A DNA stretch of 64,000 bases from an uncultured Parafilimonas sp. (GCA_903882935.1 CAIRZB010000084.1:62001-126000); one strand, 5' to 3'; positions 46,789 through 55,240 are shown, numbered from the stretch's first letter. Program-made: numbers and translations. The notes: generated by a model not told the origin, from the letters alone.

Positions 46789-47796
46789 CTAAGGAAACTT
46801 TCTAAAAACGGTATAGCGCAAAAGGGTTTCAAGCAAAACGGCTATTATACCCGCAAGCAACCATGGCGTAAATTTATCTACCGCACGTTCGTAATTGGTT
46901 ACCTTAACTTTTGATTTTTCCAACTGGTTAATGCTGGTATAAATCTTCTGGAGGCCGTCCTTATCAGTAGCGTGAAAATACTGCCCGCCTGTTTCGGCAG
47001 CAAGGGTTTGTAAAAGCGGCGCATTAAATTCCATTTTACGGGTTTGGGTAACCATGCCTAATGGGCTGTTTACATGCTCTTGTATTTCACCGTCGGTACC
47101 CACACCAATGGTATATACTTTTACATTGTACATCTTTGCCATGTCTTTGGCAATATCGGGCGGTATGGTGCCGCCAAAATCAACACCATCTGTTAGCAGC
47201 ACAATAATTTTTGTTTTCGACGTGCTAAAGCGCAGCCTGTCAACACTGGTAGCCAATCCCGAACCTATAGCCGTGCCCTCATCCTGCAAATACCCGCTTT
47301 GTATGTTGTCTATTTGGTTTAACACCGTGTTGTGGTCGGTAGTGATGGGGCAAAGGGTAAAGCTGAGGTTGCTGAAAATAACAATACCAATACGGTCGCC
47401 CGGCCGGTTTTTCACAAACTCGGCGGCCACCTGCTTACTGGCCTCTAGCCTGTTAGGTGCAAAATCTTGCGAGGTCATGCTGCCGCTTATGTCAAAACAC
47501 AGTATTATGTCAATACCCTCCCCTTCAGTAACTTCTTGGGAAAATTTGCGCTGCGGCCTTGCCAATACCACTATAAAGCAGATTAATGCCAAGCACCGCA
47601 AAACAAATAGCATGTGGCGCAATACCGTTTTGTAGCTTTGGGTATCCTTTATAAAATGTGTGGTGGTTACCAGCATGGGCGCATTAATACGCCGGTTACG
47701 CCGCACATATTCCACCACCAAAATAGGCACAAGCAACAGTGCGCCAAGTACCCAACCGTGGGCAAAAGTTATGTAATGCATCCAATTAGTTAACAT
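46789..47796 (-). CDS. batA: BatA-like von Willebrand A domain protein
   Basis: The 335-residue inner-membrane protein has membrane helices near residues 12-32 and 58-80, a VWA domain with the MIDAS motif CFDISGSM near residue 100, PGDRIGIVIFSN, LLTDGVDFGG and YTIGVGTDG, and a C-terminal helix. This is the BatA/BatB layout of the Bacteroides aerotolerance operon, in which MoxR ATPase and VWA proteins act at the membrane, possibly as a chaperone complex. Its start overlaps the upstream gene by 11 bases. BatB-BatE genes are not found downstream. Confidence 0.9.
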   Translation of the reverse strand: MLTNWMHYITFAHGWVLGALLLVPILVVEYVRRNRRINAPMLVTTTHFIKDTQSYKTVLRHMLFVLRCLALICFIVVLARPQRKFSQEVTEGEGIDIILCFDISGSMTSQDFAPNRLEASKQVAAEFVKNRPGDRIGIVIFSNLSFTLCPITTDHNTVLNQIDNIQSGYLQDEGTAIGSGLATSVDRLRFSTSKTKIIVLLTDGVDFGGTIPPDIAKDMAKMYNVKVYTIGVGTDGEIQEHVNSPLGMVTQTRKMEFNAPLLQTLAAETGGQYFHATDKDGLQKIYTSINQLEKSKVKVTNYERAVDKFTPWLLAGIIAVLLETLLRYTVFRKFP

Positions 47797-48772
47797 GCCC
47801 GTTTGCTATTTGTAATTGCTTTTCAATATGTTGTAAAGATGTGGTGGCGTGCTGCAGCGCTTGTGCGTGTTGGCCTTCGGCAGGTAAATATTTTGCAAAT
47901 TTAACGGCATCAACCAGCCGAAGTAATTGGTAAAATGTTGTTTTCACGCCCCTATCCTGCAGGTATACAGCCAGTTTTATTATTAGTTCGTCACTGGTAC
48001 TTTGCATTGATTGAATTTGCATGCGCCTGTAAAAATAGGTGCGGCAAATACTGTCCAAGCGGGTATAAAAAAGCTTTAGCTGCCCTTTTTGGGTAAGCCC
48101 CTCACTAGCCAATGCCTGCAGGTTTTGCAAGGCCTCGTCAATAGGGTTTATAAATACACCGTTTGTTTGCTGTATAATGGCTGGCTTTTTTCTGCGCTTG
48201 AGCAACAATACTATCAACCCGGCCGCAGCAATGGCCGATGCTATGCCTGCAATTAAAAGGGTGTAATTGCTTTTAACGGGTACGTCTATAATATCTTTTA
48301 CATCGTGGTAATCTCTAAGGGCCGAAACATCCACCGGCAGCACTTGTATAAAAACGCTGTCAGTTTTAACGGTGGTTTGCTTGCCTGTGGCTTTATCTTG
48401 GATAGCCAATTTTGACAGCGTTATGGCCCAACGGCCAGAGTCAAATGAAGTTACCGTAATATGCTGCTGGTAAGATGTAAGCCCATTAACTTCAATGGTG
48501 TCGGTGGTGTCTCTCCTTATTACCTGAATATGGTTTGCGGTATCGGGCAGGGCAAACCAGTCTTTCAAAAAGAACCTGGCCCCATTTAGCCCTTCCAATT
48601 TCAGCTCTAAAGTAACTTGTTCGCCCAACACAATTTTATCCCTGTCAAGTTTGGCAGTAACGGTTTGCGACCGGCCTGCGGTGGCAAACAAAAAACAAAC
48701 CAACAATGCACTAGCAGTTGGTATTGCCCCGTTCAGTATCCCCCTTACTTTATAGCCTATGCCTGTGTTCAT
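47786..48772 (-). CDS. BatD/DUF4381-like membrane protein of the Bat operon
   Basis: The 328-residue protein has a signal peptide (GAIPTASALLVCFLFATAGRSQ), a periplasmic beta-domain (LDRDKIVLGEQVTLELKLEGLNG, the BatD-like pattern), a membrane helix at ~168-192 (YTLLIAGIASAIAAAGLIVLLL), and a cytoplasmic helical tail (LFYTRLDSICRTYFYRRM). Such hybrid proteins stand between DUF58 and BatA in Bacteroidota Bat operons. It starts two bases after the DUF58 stop and ends inside batA, so all three are translationally coupled. Confidence 0.8.
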   Translation of the reverse strand: MNTGIGYKVRGILNGAIPTASALLVCFLFATAGRSQTVTAKLDRDKIVLGEQVTLELKLEGLNGARFFLKDWFALPDTANHIQVIRRDTTDTIEVNGLTSYQQHITVTSFDSGRWAITLSKLAIQDKATGKQTTVKTDSVFIQVLPVDVSALRDYHDVKDIIDVPVKSNYTLLIAGIASAIAAAGLIVLLLKRRKKPAIIQQTNGVFINPIDEALQNLQALASEGLTQKGQLKLFYTRLDSICRTYFYRRMQIQSMQSTSDELIIKLAVYLQDRGVKTTFYQLLRLVDAVKFAKYLPAEGQHAQALQHATTSLQHIEKQLQIANGHVN

Positions 48773-48774
48773 GC

Positions 48775-49641
48775 TTATGCTCTTCTTAAAAAAAATTCCT
48801 TTAATGCCTTTACATAGTCCCCGCCTGTTTCTACTTGCACCAGGTCGGCGCCAGCATTACGAAAGGTAAGCTTTGCATCGTCCATTACTTGTAAAAACTG
48901 CCTGTTATACTGCACACGGGTAAAAGTGTCGGATGTATCCAGCCAAACAGTGCGGCCCGTTTCGGCATCTACCACCTGCATCAGCCCAACATTGGGCAAT
49001 TGTTCATCCCGCCTGTCGTACACCTGCACGCCAATCACGTCGTGCCGCTTGGCAGCGGCCCTCAAGGCGTCTTTGTAGCCGGCGTCGGCAAAATCGCTCA
49101 GTATAAAAACAATGCTTTTATGCTTGGTTACACTGTTTAAATATTGTAACGCTTTAACAATATTGGTTTGGGTTGATGCGGGGTTAAATGTCAGCAGTTC
49201 CCTAACCATATATAATATATGGTCCTTGCCTTTTTTTGCAGGAATGTATTTCTCCACCTTGTCGCTAAACAACACAAGCCCAGCTTTGTCATTGTTGCTA
49301 ATGGCCGAAAAAGCAAGCACGGCGCACATTTCGGTAATAAGGTCTTTTTTGCTTTGCCTAAAAGTTCCAAATAGGCTGCTGGCACTTACGTCGGCCAATA
49401 GGTACACTGCTAATTCACGTTCTTCCTCAAACAGCTTGCTAAAGGTGTTGTTCATCCTAGCACTTACATTCCACTCAATAAAGCGAATATCATCCCCGGG
49501 CTGGTATTCACGTACTTCTTTAAAGGCCATACCACGGCCTTTAAACGCTGTATGATACTCACCAGTAAAAAGGTGGTTAGTTAGGCGCTTGCTTTTTATC
49601 TCCAGCTCGCGTACTTTTTTCAGTATTTCAGCAGTGTCCAT
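48775..49641 (-). CDS. DUF58-family protein of the Bat operon
   Basis: The 288-residue protein contains the DUF58 pattern: GEYHTAFKGRGMAFKEVREYQPGDDIRFIEWNVSARMN, then a VWA-like fold with LADVSASS, GLVLFSDKVEKYIP and IFILSDFAD-type strands. DUF58 proteins pair with MoxR ATPases. The moxR gene usually lies directly upstream, but the 343 bases before this gene are non-coding and the next gene is a desaturase. It is therefore the first gene of a shortened Bat operon here. Confidence 0.92.
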   Translation of the reverse strand: MDTAEILKKVRELEIKSKRLTNHLFTGEYHTAFKGRGMAFKEVREYQPGDDIRFIEWNVSARMNNTFSKLFEEERELAVYLLADVSASSLFGTFRQSKKDLITEMCAVLAFSAISNNDKAGLVLFSDKVEKYIPAKKGKDHILYMVRELLTFNPASTQTNIVKALQYLNSVTKHKSIVFILSDFADAGYKDALRAAAKRHDVIGVQVYDRRDEQLPNVGLMQVVDAETGRTVWLDTSDTFTRVQYNRQFLQVMDDAKLTFRNAGADLVQVETGGDYVKALKEFFLRRA

Positions 49642-49984
49642 TAAGTTTAGTCGTTAGCGGCCTATTTATTAGGTACCCATCATATAAAAGCCGGTGTTTT
49701 TAGGCAGGTGCTATCAGGTGTTTAATTTCGCCATAATACACCGGCATGAAGTTAACGTAAAAACATTACCATGCCGCTGTAATTCGCACTTGTACTGCTT
49801 TTATAACAACGCAAGGTGGCAAGCACAAAAAATCAAAACCCGTTTTGCATATTTTTCAGCGCATAAACCATGCCTAAAAAATTGCGCTTACTTAATATTT
49901 TATAAACATCAAAAGCCCTGCTTGGGGCTGTTTGTTGCGGCCCGCAAATGAAATACACCTGCTGCCAGACTATGATAAAAGACA
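49642..49984. other. Intergenic stretch; possible desaturase terminator
   Basis: No gene is visible. A small hairpin on the minus strand (AGCCC..GGGCT, 49914-49929) followed by four T may end the desaturase transcript. GCCGGTGT at 49690 and ACACCGGC at 49738 form a distant inverted repeat. Confidence 0.4.
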
Positions 49985-50716
49985 TTAAAAGTCCCGGCGA
50001 AGCTTGATAATCCTCATCTTATCCAATAATACAATAACCGGGTAGGTGGGGTCAAATTCAAACCATTTTTTGGCAAAATTAACGCTGTTGGGGCTTTTGT
50101 GATGGTTGTTCTGCATCAATTCACCCATCAGGAAAATATCTATTGGAATGGAGTTTTTACTGTGGTCGTGGTTGTCGTAGTTGGAATACCCATATTTGTG
50201 GCCGCACCAATTAACGATGGCTCCATGTACCGGCCCCATAAAAAAATGGATAGGCAACAATAAAAACATCCACCAGGCGGTGGCAAAATGCACGTAAAAA
50301 AACACATATCCCACGGCAAACAATATTCTTACCATCCACATATTGGCCACCCAGTCCATGCTTTTCCACTCTGGGTAATTACCCCTAAATGCTTTTTCCG
50401 GTTCAATGTTATGCTTAGCGTAGTTAATGTAAATGTCTTTGGTGTGCATGGTCATTTGCCAAACATCCTTAAAAAAATGGGGAGAATGTGGGTCTTTTTC
50501 CGTATCACTGTAGGCGTGGTGCATACGGTGCATAATGGCATATGCCCTAGGGTTTAAAAAAGACGCGCCTTGTGACATGATGGTGAATGCATAAAAAAAA
50601 CGCTCCCAAAACCGGTTCATGGTAAACAATTTGTGCGAGGCGTACCTGTGTAAGAAAAACGTTTGACAAAACAAGGAGAGGAACCAATGAGCCAAAAAGA
50701 AAATTAAAATAGCCAT
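49985..50716 (-). CDS. Fatty-acid (acyl-CoA) desaturase family protein
   Basis: The 243-residue membrane protein introduces a double bond into fatty acyl chains using a di-iron centre. The histidine boxes are HRYASH, HRMHHAYSD and, at the third position, QNNHH in ELMQNNHHKSP, where the common HNxHH reads Q at the first place. NWCGHKYGYSNYDNHDHSKN is also typical. Hydrophobic stretches flank the boxes. The frame opens at 50824, but the ATG at 50716 (MAILIFFLAHWFLSLF) is the probable start because the upstream 36 residues are atypical. It is divergent from a CBS gene, with a palindrome in between. Confidence 0.88.
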   Translation of the reverse strand: MAILIFFLAHWFLSLFCQTFFLHRYASHKLFTMNRFWERFFYAFTIMSQGASFLNPRAYAIMHRMHHAYSDTEKDPHSPHFFKDVWQMTMHTKDIYINYAKHNIEPEKAFRGNYPEWKSMDWVANMWMVRILFAVGYVFFYVHFATAWWMFLLLPIHFFMGPVHGAIVNWCGHKYGYSNYDNHDHSKNSIPIDIFLMGELMQNNHHKSPNSVNFAKKWFEFDPTYPVIVLLDKMRIIKLRRDF

Positions 50717-50870
50717 AATACGTGATGATTTTTTAAATATTAGTAACAGATAGCCAGAAAACAAGCCGTTTTTAAAAAATATGCGCGAAGGTAATGTTTC
50801 AGGTAGTATCTGGCTATTAAACAATTATTAGTAAAAAATGTTCTCCCGCCTGGTTGATGCCAATATTTTA

Positions 50871-50902
50871 ACAATTTGTAAAATTTTAATTTCACAAATT
50901 GT
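50871..50902. promoter_or_regulatory. Candidate operator between desaturase and CBS genes
   Basis: ACAATTTGT (50871-50879) and its exact complement ACAAATTGT (50894-50902) flank 14 bases. The right arm overlaps the spacer of the CBS-gene promoter. A repressor site controlling both genes is plausible. Confidence 0.4.
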
Positions 50903-50920
50903 GTTTTTACTGTATCTTTT
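50890..50920 (+). promoter_or_regulatory. Promoter of the CBS-domain gene
   Basis: TTTC (50890-50893), a 19-base spacer and TATCTTTT (50913-50920) match the Bacteroidota consensus with one mismatch in each box. Confidence 0.55.
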
Positions 50921-50941
50921 CCTTCATTAAACGATTGCAAT

Positions 50942-51370
50942 ATGAAAAAAGTCAGCCACATTCTCCACCGTAAGGGATACCATGTTACCAACGTACCCCC
51001 ATCAACCACCGTAATTAACGCCTTGCACCTAATGGCCGACCAAAATATAGGTTCTGTCGCCGTAATGGAGGGAGGCAACTTTTTAGGTATTATGACCGAA
51101 CGGGATTACTCTAGAAAGGTTGTTCTAAAGGGCCGCTCATCCACCCACACGACAGTTGGCGAAATTATGACCGCCGATTTCCCCTTTGTAACCCAAAACG
51201 ACACCGTTGAATTTTGCATGGAATTAATGAGCGACCGTAACCTGCGCTACCTGCCTGTTATGGATGGCAAAAAACTTTCAGGCATTATTTCTATTAATGA
51301 TATTGTAAAAGAAACCATACTCACCCACGAAGAAACTATATCGCACCTGCACAGTTATATACATTCCTAA
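50942..51370 (+). CDS. Two-CBS-domain protein
   Basis: The 142-residue protein is a stand-alone tandem CBS protein. The first CBS covers ~10-70 (STTVINALHLMADQNIGSVAVMEGGNFLGIMTERDYSRKV) and the second ~75-135 (IMTADFPFVTQNDTVEFCMELMSDRNLRYLPVMDGKKLSGIISINDIVKE). Such proteins bind adenine nucleotides and regulate partner enzymes or transporters; no partner is fused. It is followed by a terminator shared with a small minus-strand ORF. Confidence 0.92.
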   Translation: MKKVSHILHRKGYHVTNVPPSTTVINALHLMADQNIGSVAVMEGGNFLGIMTERDYSRKVVLKGRSSTHTTVGEIMTADFPFVTQNDTVEFCMELMSDRNLRYLPVMDGKKLSGIISINDIVKETILTHEETISHLHSYIHS

Positions 51371-51440
51371 TCGGCAGAAGGCCATTGGATAAAATAAATG
51401 GGAAAATGAAAACCCGGTTTGTTTTGGCATAAAAAAGCAA

Positions 51441-51485
51441 AAAATGGAAAGCCCTGTTAAATCAATTAACAGGGCTTTCCATTTT
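51441..51485. terminator. Terminator after the CBS gene and small minus-strand ORF
   Basis: A perfect 20-bp stem (51441-51460 with 51466-51485) and a 5-base loop. On the minus strand the stem begins seven bases after the stop of the 51-residue ORF and is followed by TTGCTTTTTT. Confidence 0.88.
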
Positions 51486-51491
51486 GATTGG

Positions 51492-51647
51492 TTAACCCCA
51501 AAACATAACACCAAACCACTCTACACTTGCGGCAAGTACGCCGTCCCAGGGGTCATTTTTTTTAATTTTGGCAACAGAGGCGCTTACCGTACCCGAAATA
51601 GTAACCGGTTTAATTTCAACCCAATCCAATTTTGCTGCAATTTCCAT
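51492..51647 (-). CDS. Probable small protein (51 aa), unrecognised family
   Basis: The minus strand encodes 51 residues, starting MEIAAKLDWVEIKPVTISG and ending WDGVLAASVEWFGVMFWG. Codon use resembles neighbouring genes, and there are no rare-codon runs. A strong terminator begins seven bases after its stop, which is where one is expected for a real transcript. There is no signal peptide; four tryptophans and an amphipathic, hydrophobic C-terminal half are notable. The function is unknown. It is too short for usual ORF thresholds and may have been overlooked. Confidence 0.5.
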   Translation of the reverse strand: MEIAAKLDWVEIKPVTISGTVSASVAKIKKNDPWDGVLAASVEWFGVMFWG

Positions 51648-51727
51648 AAAAGCCGAATTTTGCCCGCAACAAGCTATAAACTATTATAAAAATGGCCATT
51701 GGCTTTAAAAAAATATAATTTTCGTCA

Positions 51728-51758
51728 TTCGCCTGTTTATGTTATTGTATTACCTTTG
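51728..51758 (+). promoter_or_regulatory. Promoter of rpsA
   Basis: TTCG (51728-51731), a 19-base spacer and an exact TACCTTTG (51751-51758). Transcription should begin around 51764. Confidence 0.7.
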
Positions 51759-51760
51759 CA

Positions 51761-51793
51761 GCCCCGCAGCAAAAAAAGGCGGGGTTTTATTTT
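51761..51793 (+). promoter_or_regulatory. Hairpin in the rpsA leader
   Basis: CCCCGC (51762-51767) pairs with GCGGGG (51779-51784) and is followed by TTTTATTTTT directly before the ATG. It looks like a short terminator or an S1 autoregulation structure placed in a leader of about 30 bases. Confidence 0.5.
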
Positions 51794-51794
51794 T

Positions 51795-53765
51795 ATGAGT
51801 GAAAACAATATTGTTAACCCAAACGCTGAAGAGCAGGAGGTTGCCCCGGTAGCAGAAGTTGCGGCCGAAGCACCTGCAGCGACAACAAACGTACCTGCGG
51901 AAGCACTTGTTGAAGAAACAGTTGCTGAAGAAGCGCCTATTAGCCATGAACCGGTAAAAGTTGTAGCACCCGTAGCTGAAATAGTAGCGGCGCATGACGA
52001 TTTTGACTGGACAATTGACAAGCGTAACGTTGCCCATTACTCCCCTGAGGAGAAAGCCAAGTACGACAAAGTGTATGACAATACCTTTGTAGCCATTGAA
52101 GACGGCGAAATAATACCTGGCCTGGTTGTGGCGTTAACAAAAACCGATGTTGTTGTAAATATTGGTTTTAAAAGCGATGGCCTTATTTCGTTAAACGAGT
52201 TCCGCGATACGCCAAGCCTAAAAATTGGCGACGAAGTGGAAGTACTTGTTGTGGAAAAAGAAGACCGCGAAGGCCACCTGCACCTTAGCCGTAAGCAAGC
52301 CCGTATTTTACGCGCTTGGGAACGTATTGTTGAAGTGCATAAAACAGGCGAAGTGGTTACCGGTACCGTTACCAGCAAAACCAAAGGCGGCTTGATTGTG
52401 GATGTATTTGGCATGGAAACCTTCTTGCCAGGTTCACAAATTGACGTTAAGCCTGTTACAGATTACGACCAGTTTGTTGGCAAAACAATGGAGTTTAAGA
52501 TTGTTAAGATCAACGAAACAATTAAAAACGCCGTGGTTAGCCATAAAGCGCTTATTGAAAGCGATATTGAGGCACAACGCGCTGAAATCATCAGCAAGCT
52601 TGAAAAAGGCCAAGTATTGGAAGGCACCGTTAAAAACATTACCGACTTTGGTGCATTTATGGACCTTGGCGGCTTAGACGGTTTGCTATACATCACCGAT
52701 ATTTCATGGGGCCGTATTTCGCACCCAAGCGAAGTGCTTAAACTTGACCAGAAATTACAAGTGGTTGTACTGGATTTTGACGATGACAAAAAACGCATCA
52801 GCCTCGGCCTGAAACAATTAACACCACACCCTTGGGATGTGTTGCCTGAATGGATACACGAAAGTGCTACCGTTAAGGGTAAAGTTGTTAATATTGAAGA
52901 CTACGGTGCATTTTTGGAAATTCAACCGGGCGTAGAAGGGCTGGTGCATGTAAGCGAAATTACCTGGGCTAACACCCCAATTAACGCGAAGGAGTTCTTT
53001 AAATTGGGCGATGAATACGAAGCCAAAGTTGTTACGCTGGATAAAAACAGCCGCAAAATGAGCCTCTCCATCAAGCAATTGAGCGAAGATCCTTGGAACA
53101 CTATTGAAACCAAGTTTCCTGCTGGCAGCAAACACCAAGGGTTGGTTAAAAATATTACCCCTTACGGTGTGTTTATTGAGTTGGAACCAGGCATTGGCGG
53201 TATGATACACATAAGCGACTTAAGCTGGCTTAAACGCTTTAACCACCCAAGTGAATACACAAAGGTTGGTGCACACATTGATGTGGTAATACTGGGCATA
53301 GACAAGGAAAACCGCAAGCTTCAGTTGGGCCACAAACAACTGGAAGAAGACCCTTGGAACGCGCTTGAAGACACCTTTGCAGTAGGCAGCGTGCATGATG
53401 GCACCGTAACCCGCAAAGACGATAAGGGCGCGCTTGTTCAACTACCTTATGGTTTGGAAGGCTTTGCCCCCAACCGCCACCTTACAAAGGAAGACGGAAA
53501 AACTGTAGGCGCAGACGAAACTGTACAGTTTATGGTAATTGAATTTGACAGGAACGAAAAACGTATACTGTTGAGCCATAGCAAAGTATGGGAACAAGTA
53601 AAAGCTGCAGAAGCCGAAGCCGTACGAAAGGAAGCTAGGGTTGAAGCAGACAAAACAAAGAAAGCCGTTAAAACAATACAAGGTAAAGTTGAAAAAGCAA
53701 CCTTGGGTGATTTAGGCGCTTTGGCTGAAATTAAAGAAAAACTGAAACAGGAAGAAAGCAAATAA
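51795..53765 (+). CDS. rpsA: 30S ribosomal protein S1
   Basis: S1 binds mRNA on the 30S subunit and helps initiation, which matters in Bacteroidota because they rarely use Shine-Dalgarno sites. The 656-residue protein has an acidic, Ala/Glu/Pro-rich N-terminal extension of about 75 residues and six S1 (OB-fold) repeats, for example GQVLEGTVKNITDFGAFMDLGG, VKGKVVNIEDYGAFLEIQPG and HQGLVKNITPYGVFIELEPG. A Lys/Glu/Ala-rich helical tail follows. The frame opens at 51699 inside the promoter; the ATG at 51795 follows the promoter and leader hairpin. Confidence 0.95.
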   Translation: MSENNIVNPNAEEQEVAPVAEVAAEAPAATTNVPAEALVEETVAEEAPISHEPVKVVAPVAEIVAAHDDFDWTIDKRNVAHYSPEEKAKYDKVYDNTFVAIEDGEIIPGLVVALTKTDVVVNIGFKSDGLISLNEFRDTPSLKIGDEVEVLVVEKEDREGHLHLSRKQARILRAWERIVEVHKTGEVVTGTVTSKTKGGLIVDVFGMETFLPGSQIDVKPVTDYDQFVGKTMEFKIVKINETIKNAVVSHKALIESDIEAQRAEIISKLEKGQVLEGTVKNITDFGAFMDLGGLDGLLYITDISWGRISHPSEVLKLDQKLQVVVLDFDDDKKRISLGLKQLTPHPWDVLPEWIHESATVKGKVVNIEDYGAFLEIQPGVEGLVHVSEITWANTPINAKEFFKLGDEYEAKVVTLDKNSRKMSLSIKQLSEDPWNTIETKFPAGSKHQGLVKNITPYGVFIELEPGIGGMIHISDLSWLKRFNHPSEYTKVGAHIDVVILGIDKENRKLQLGHKQLEEDPWNALEDTFAVGSVHDGTVTRKDDKGALVQLPYGLEGFAPNRHLTKEDGKTVGADETVQFMVIEFDRNEKRILLSHSKVWEQVKAAEAEAVRKEARVEADKTKKAVKTIQGKVEKATLGDLGALAEIKEKLKQEESK

Positions 53766-53788
53766 GCAAACAACCTGCGTATATTATG

Positions 53789-53818
53789 GCCCCCCGGTTA
53801 CACTGGGGGGCTTTTTTT
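53789..53818 (+). terminator. Rho-independent terminator of rpsA
   Basis: GCCCCCC (53789-53795) pairs with GGGGGGC (53805-53811) and is followed by seven T. It starts 23 bases after the rpsA stop. Confidence 0.95.
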
Positions 53819-54041
53819 GTGCTATGCCTTATGCTAAATCTCTAATCTGGATAACACATCCCGATCTATTCGGCTTTTCCAAAGTATTCATCAGAGCGGG
53901 GACACCCTTGCGAACGTTTAGCAGGGCGGGCAACCCAAGGCAGCCGCACAGGGTGAGCGTTGTAACAAATCCACCAATTTGATGAAATTGGGTTTGTCGG
54001 CTTAAAATTGGTGGCAACAGAACTGGCAATGGGCAGCGTAC
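53819..54041. other. Intergenic stretch with alternative stems
   Basis: No convincing gene. CCACCAATTT (53971-53980) can pair with AAATTGG at 53985-53991 in a tight hairpin or perfectly with AAATTGGTGG at 54005-54014. It is downstream of the DUF2141 gene on the minus strand, so it may act in termination. Confidence 0.35.
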
Positions 54042-54473
54042 CTAATAACATACTTTTATTTCCTCTGTAATGTTTGCCGCCACCTTAAACTGCGCGTTGT
54101 TAAACGAAGGCGGGCCCATAAACCCTTTGGCGTTGTTGGAGGCACCGGTACCTTCTTTGGGTATGCCTAAAAAATTGGTGTCTATTTTTCCATTGTCGTT
54201 TTCGTCGTGGTAGCAGGCCACTGCATATACGCCCTCAGGCAGGCCTTCAAACATAACTCTGCACTTATTGCCGAACACTACGGAATGGGCAACCTTAAAA
54301 GCCTTCGCATGTTCCTTTGGGTATCCATCGCTTTGGTTATAGAGGCTAATATATACAGTGCCTTTATTTGTACGCAACCCTGTAATATTAACAGTTACTG
54401 TACAAACCTGAGATAACACCACATTACAAAAAAGTGATGCTAATGAAACTAATAACAGCCGTAACGGTTTCAT
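54042..54473 (-). CDS. DUF2141-family secreted protein
   Basis: The 143-residue protein has a signal peptide (MKPLRLLLVSLASLFCNVVLSQ) and a compact beta-sandwich with the DUF2141 pattern: LRTNKGTVYISLYNQSDGYP near the start, LPEGVYAVACYHDENDNGKIDTNFLGIPKEG in the middle, and a C-terminal FKVAANITEEIKV strand. The HDENDNGKIDTN loop looks like a metal- or Ca-binding turn. The function of the family is unknown; it is exported. It sits 66 bases downstream of the L,D-transpeptidase on the same strand. Confidence 0.88.
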   Translation of the reverse strand: MKPLRLLLVSLASLFCNVVLSQVCTVTVNITGLRTNKGTVYISLYNQSDGYPKEHAKAFKVAHSVVFGNKCRVMFEGLPEGVYAVACYHDENDNGKIDTNFLGIPKEGTGASNNAKGFMGPPSFNNAQFKVAANITEEIKVCY

Positions 54474-54539
54474 ATATACTTTTGGTATTGGGCTTGCCTA
54501 ACTAAAAACGGCAAATTAGGCATAAAGTACTAGCCCCTG

Positions 54540-55061
54540 TTATTTTTCAATGGTAACTTTTGTGCCTACGGGTATTGTATTATACAATTCGTCGATGTCT
54601 TCATTTTTTAGGCTTATGCAACCGTCAGTCCAATTATCATAGCGGTCAATGGTGTACCCTTCATGCGGCCAGGTGCCGTGTATGCCAATACCGCCGCCAA
54701 TTTGGGCGTTTTTCGGCAAAAGCCCTTGCGCTTTGCGCGCATTAAACTTTGCATAGCTATCTGCATTGGGGTAATCTAGCATTATAAAACGCTCCCATTT
54801 TTCATGCTCCCTTTTACTTATAATGGTAAAGGTGCCTTCGGGCGTTTCACGGTCGCCCTCCTGCATTTTGTCGCGCAGGTCCTTGTTGCCGAAAACAACG
54901 GGATATTTTACCAGCCAGCCTTTGTCATCGTATAACGTTAACTCGTAATTATGCTTGGAGATGATAATGTAATAGCCCTTGCTGGAATAATTATTAAACT
55001 TGAATGAAGTAACACAAATAAACAATACCAAAATACAAAGCAGCCTAACCAATTTAAACAT
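54540..55061 (-). CDS. L,D-transpeptidase (YkuD) domain protein
   Basis: The 173-residue protein has an N-terminal hydrophobic signal or anchor (MFKLVRLLCILVLFICVTSF) and a YkuD catalytic domain with YYIIISKHNYELTLYDDKG, FGNKDLRDKMQEGDRETPEGTFTI, the active-site His in GIGIHGTW and Cys148 in WTDGCISLKN. It would make or edit 3-3 cross-links or attach proteins to peptidoglycan in the periplasm. The TTG at 55079 would add six residues; the ATG at 55061 fits the signal better. No extra peptidoglycan-binding domain is present. Confidence 0.9.
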   Translation of the reverse strand: MFKLVRLLCILVLFICVTSFKFNNYSSKGYYIIISKHNYELTLYDDKGWLVKYPVVFGNKDLRDKMQEGDRETPEGTFTIISKREHEKWERFIMLDYPNADSYAKFNARKAQGLLPKNAQIGGGIGIHGTWPHEGYTIDRYDNWTDGCISLKNEDIDELYNTIPVGTKVTIEK

Positions 55062-55240
55062 GTACGGGGTGTTTCGCAATGAAACGCTTTTTTTCGCAGA
55101 ATTTTATTTTTTTCTGATAAAATTTTCATTAAAACTTTTCCCCATCACAGGCAAAAAGGCCCCGGAGAACCGGCGCCTGTATAATGCACAAACGAGAAAA
55201 CGTTTTTTGGTATTGTAACAAAACAATCCGCAGCTTTTTA

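Noticed and set aside
51444-51689. An 81-codon plus-strand ORF after the CBS gene
   Set aside because: It begins inside the terminator stem and runs antisense to the better-supported 51-residue minus-strand ORF.
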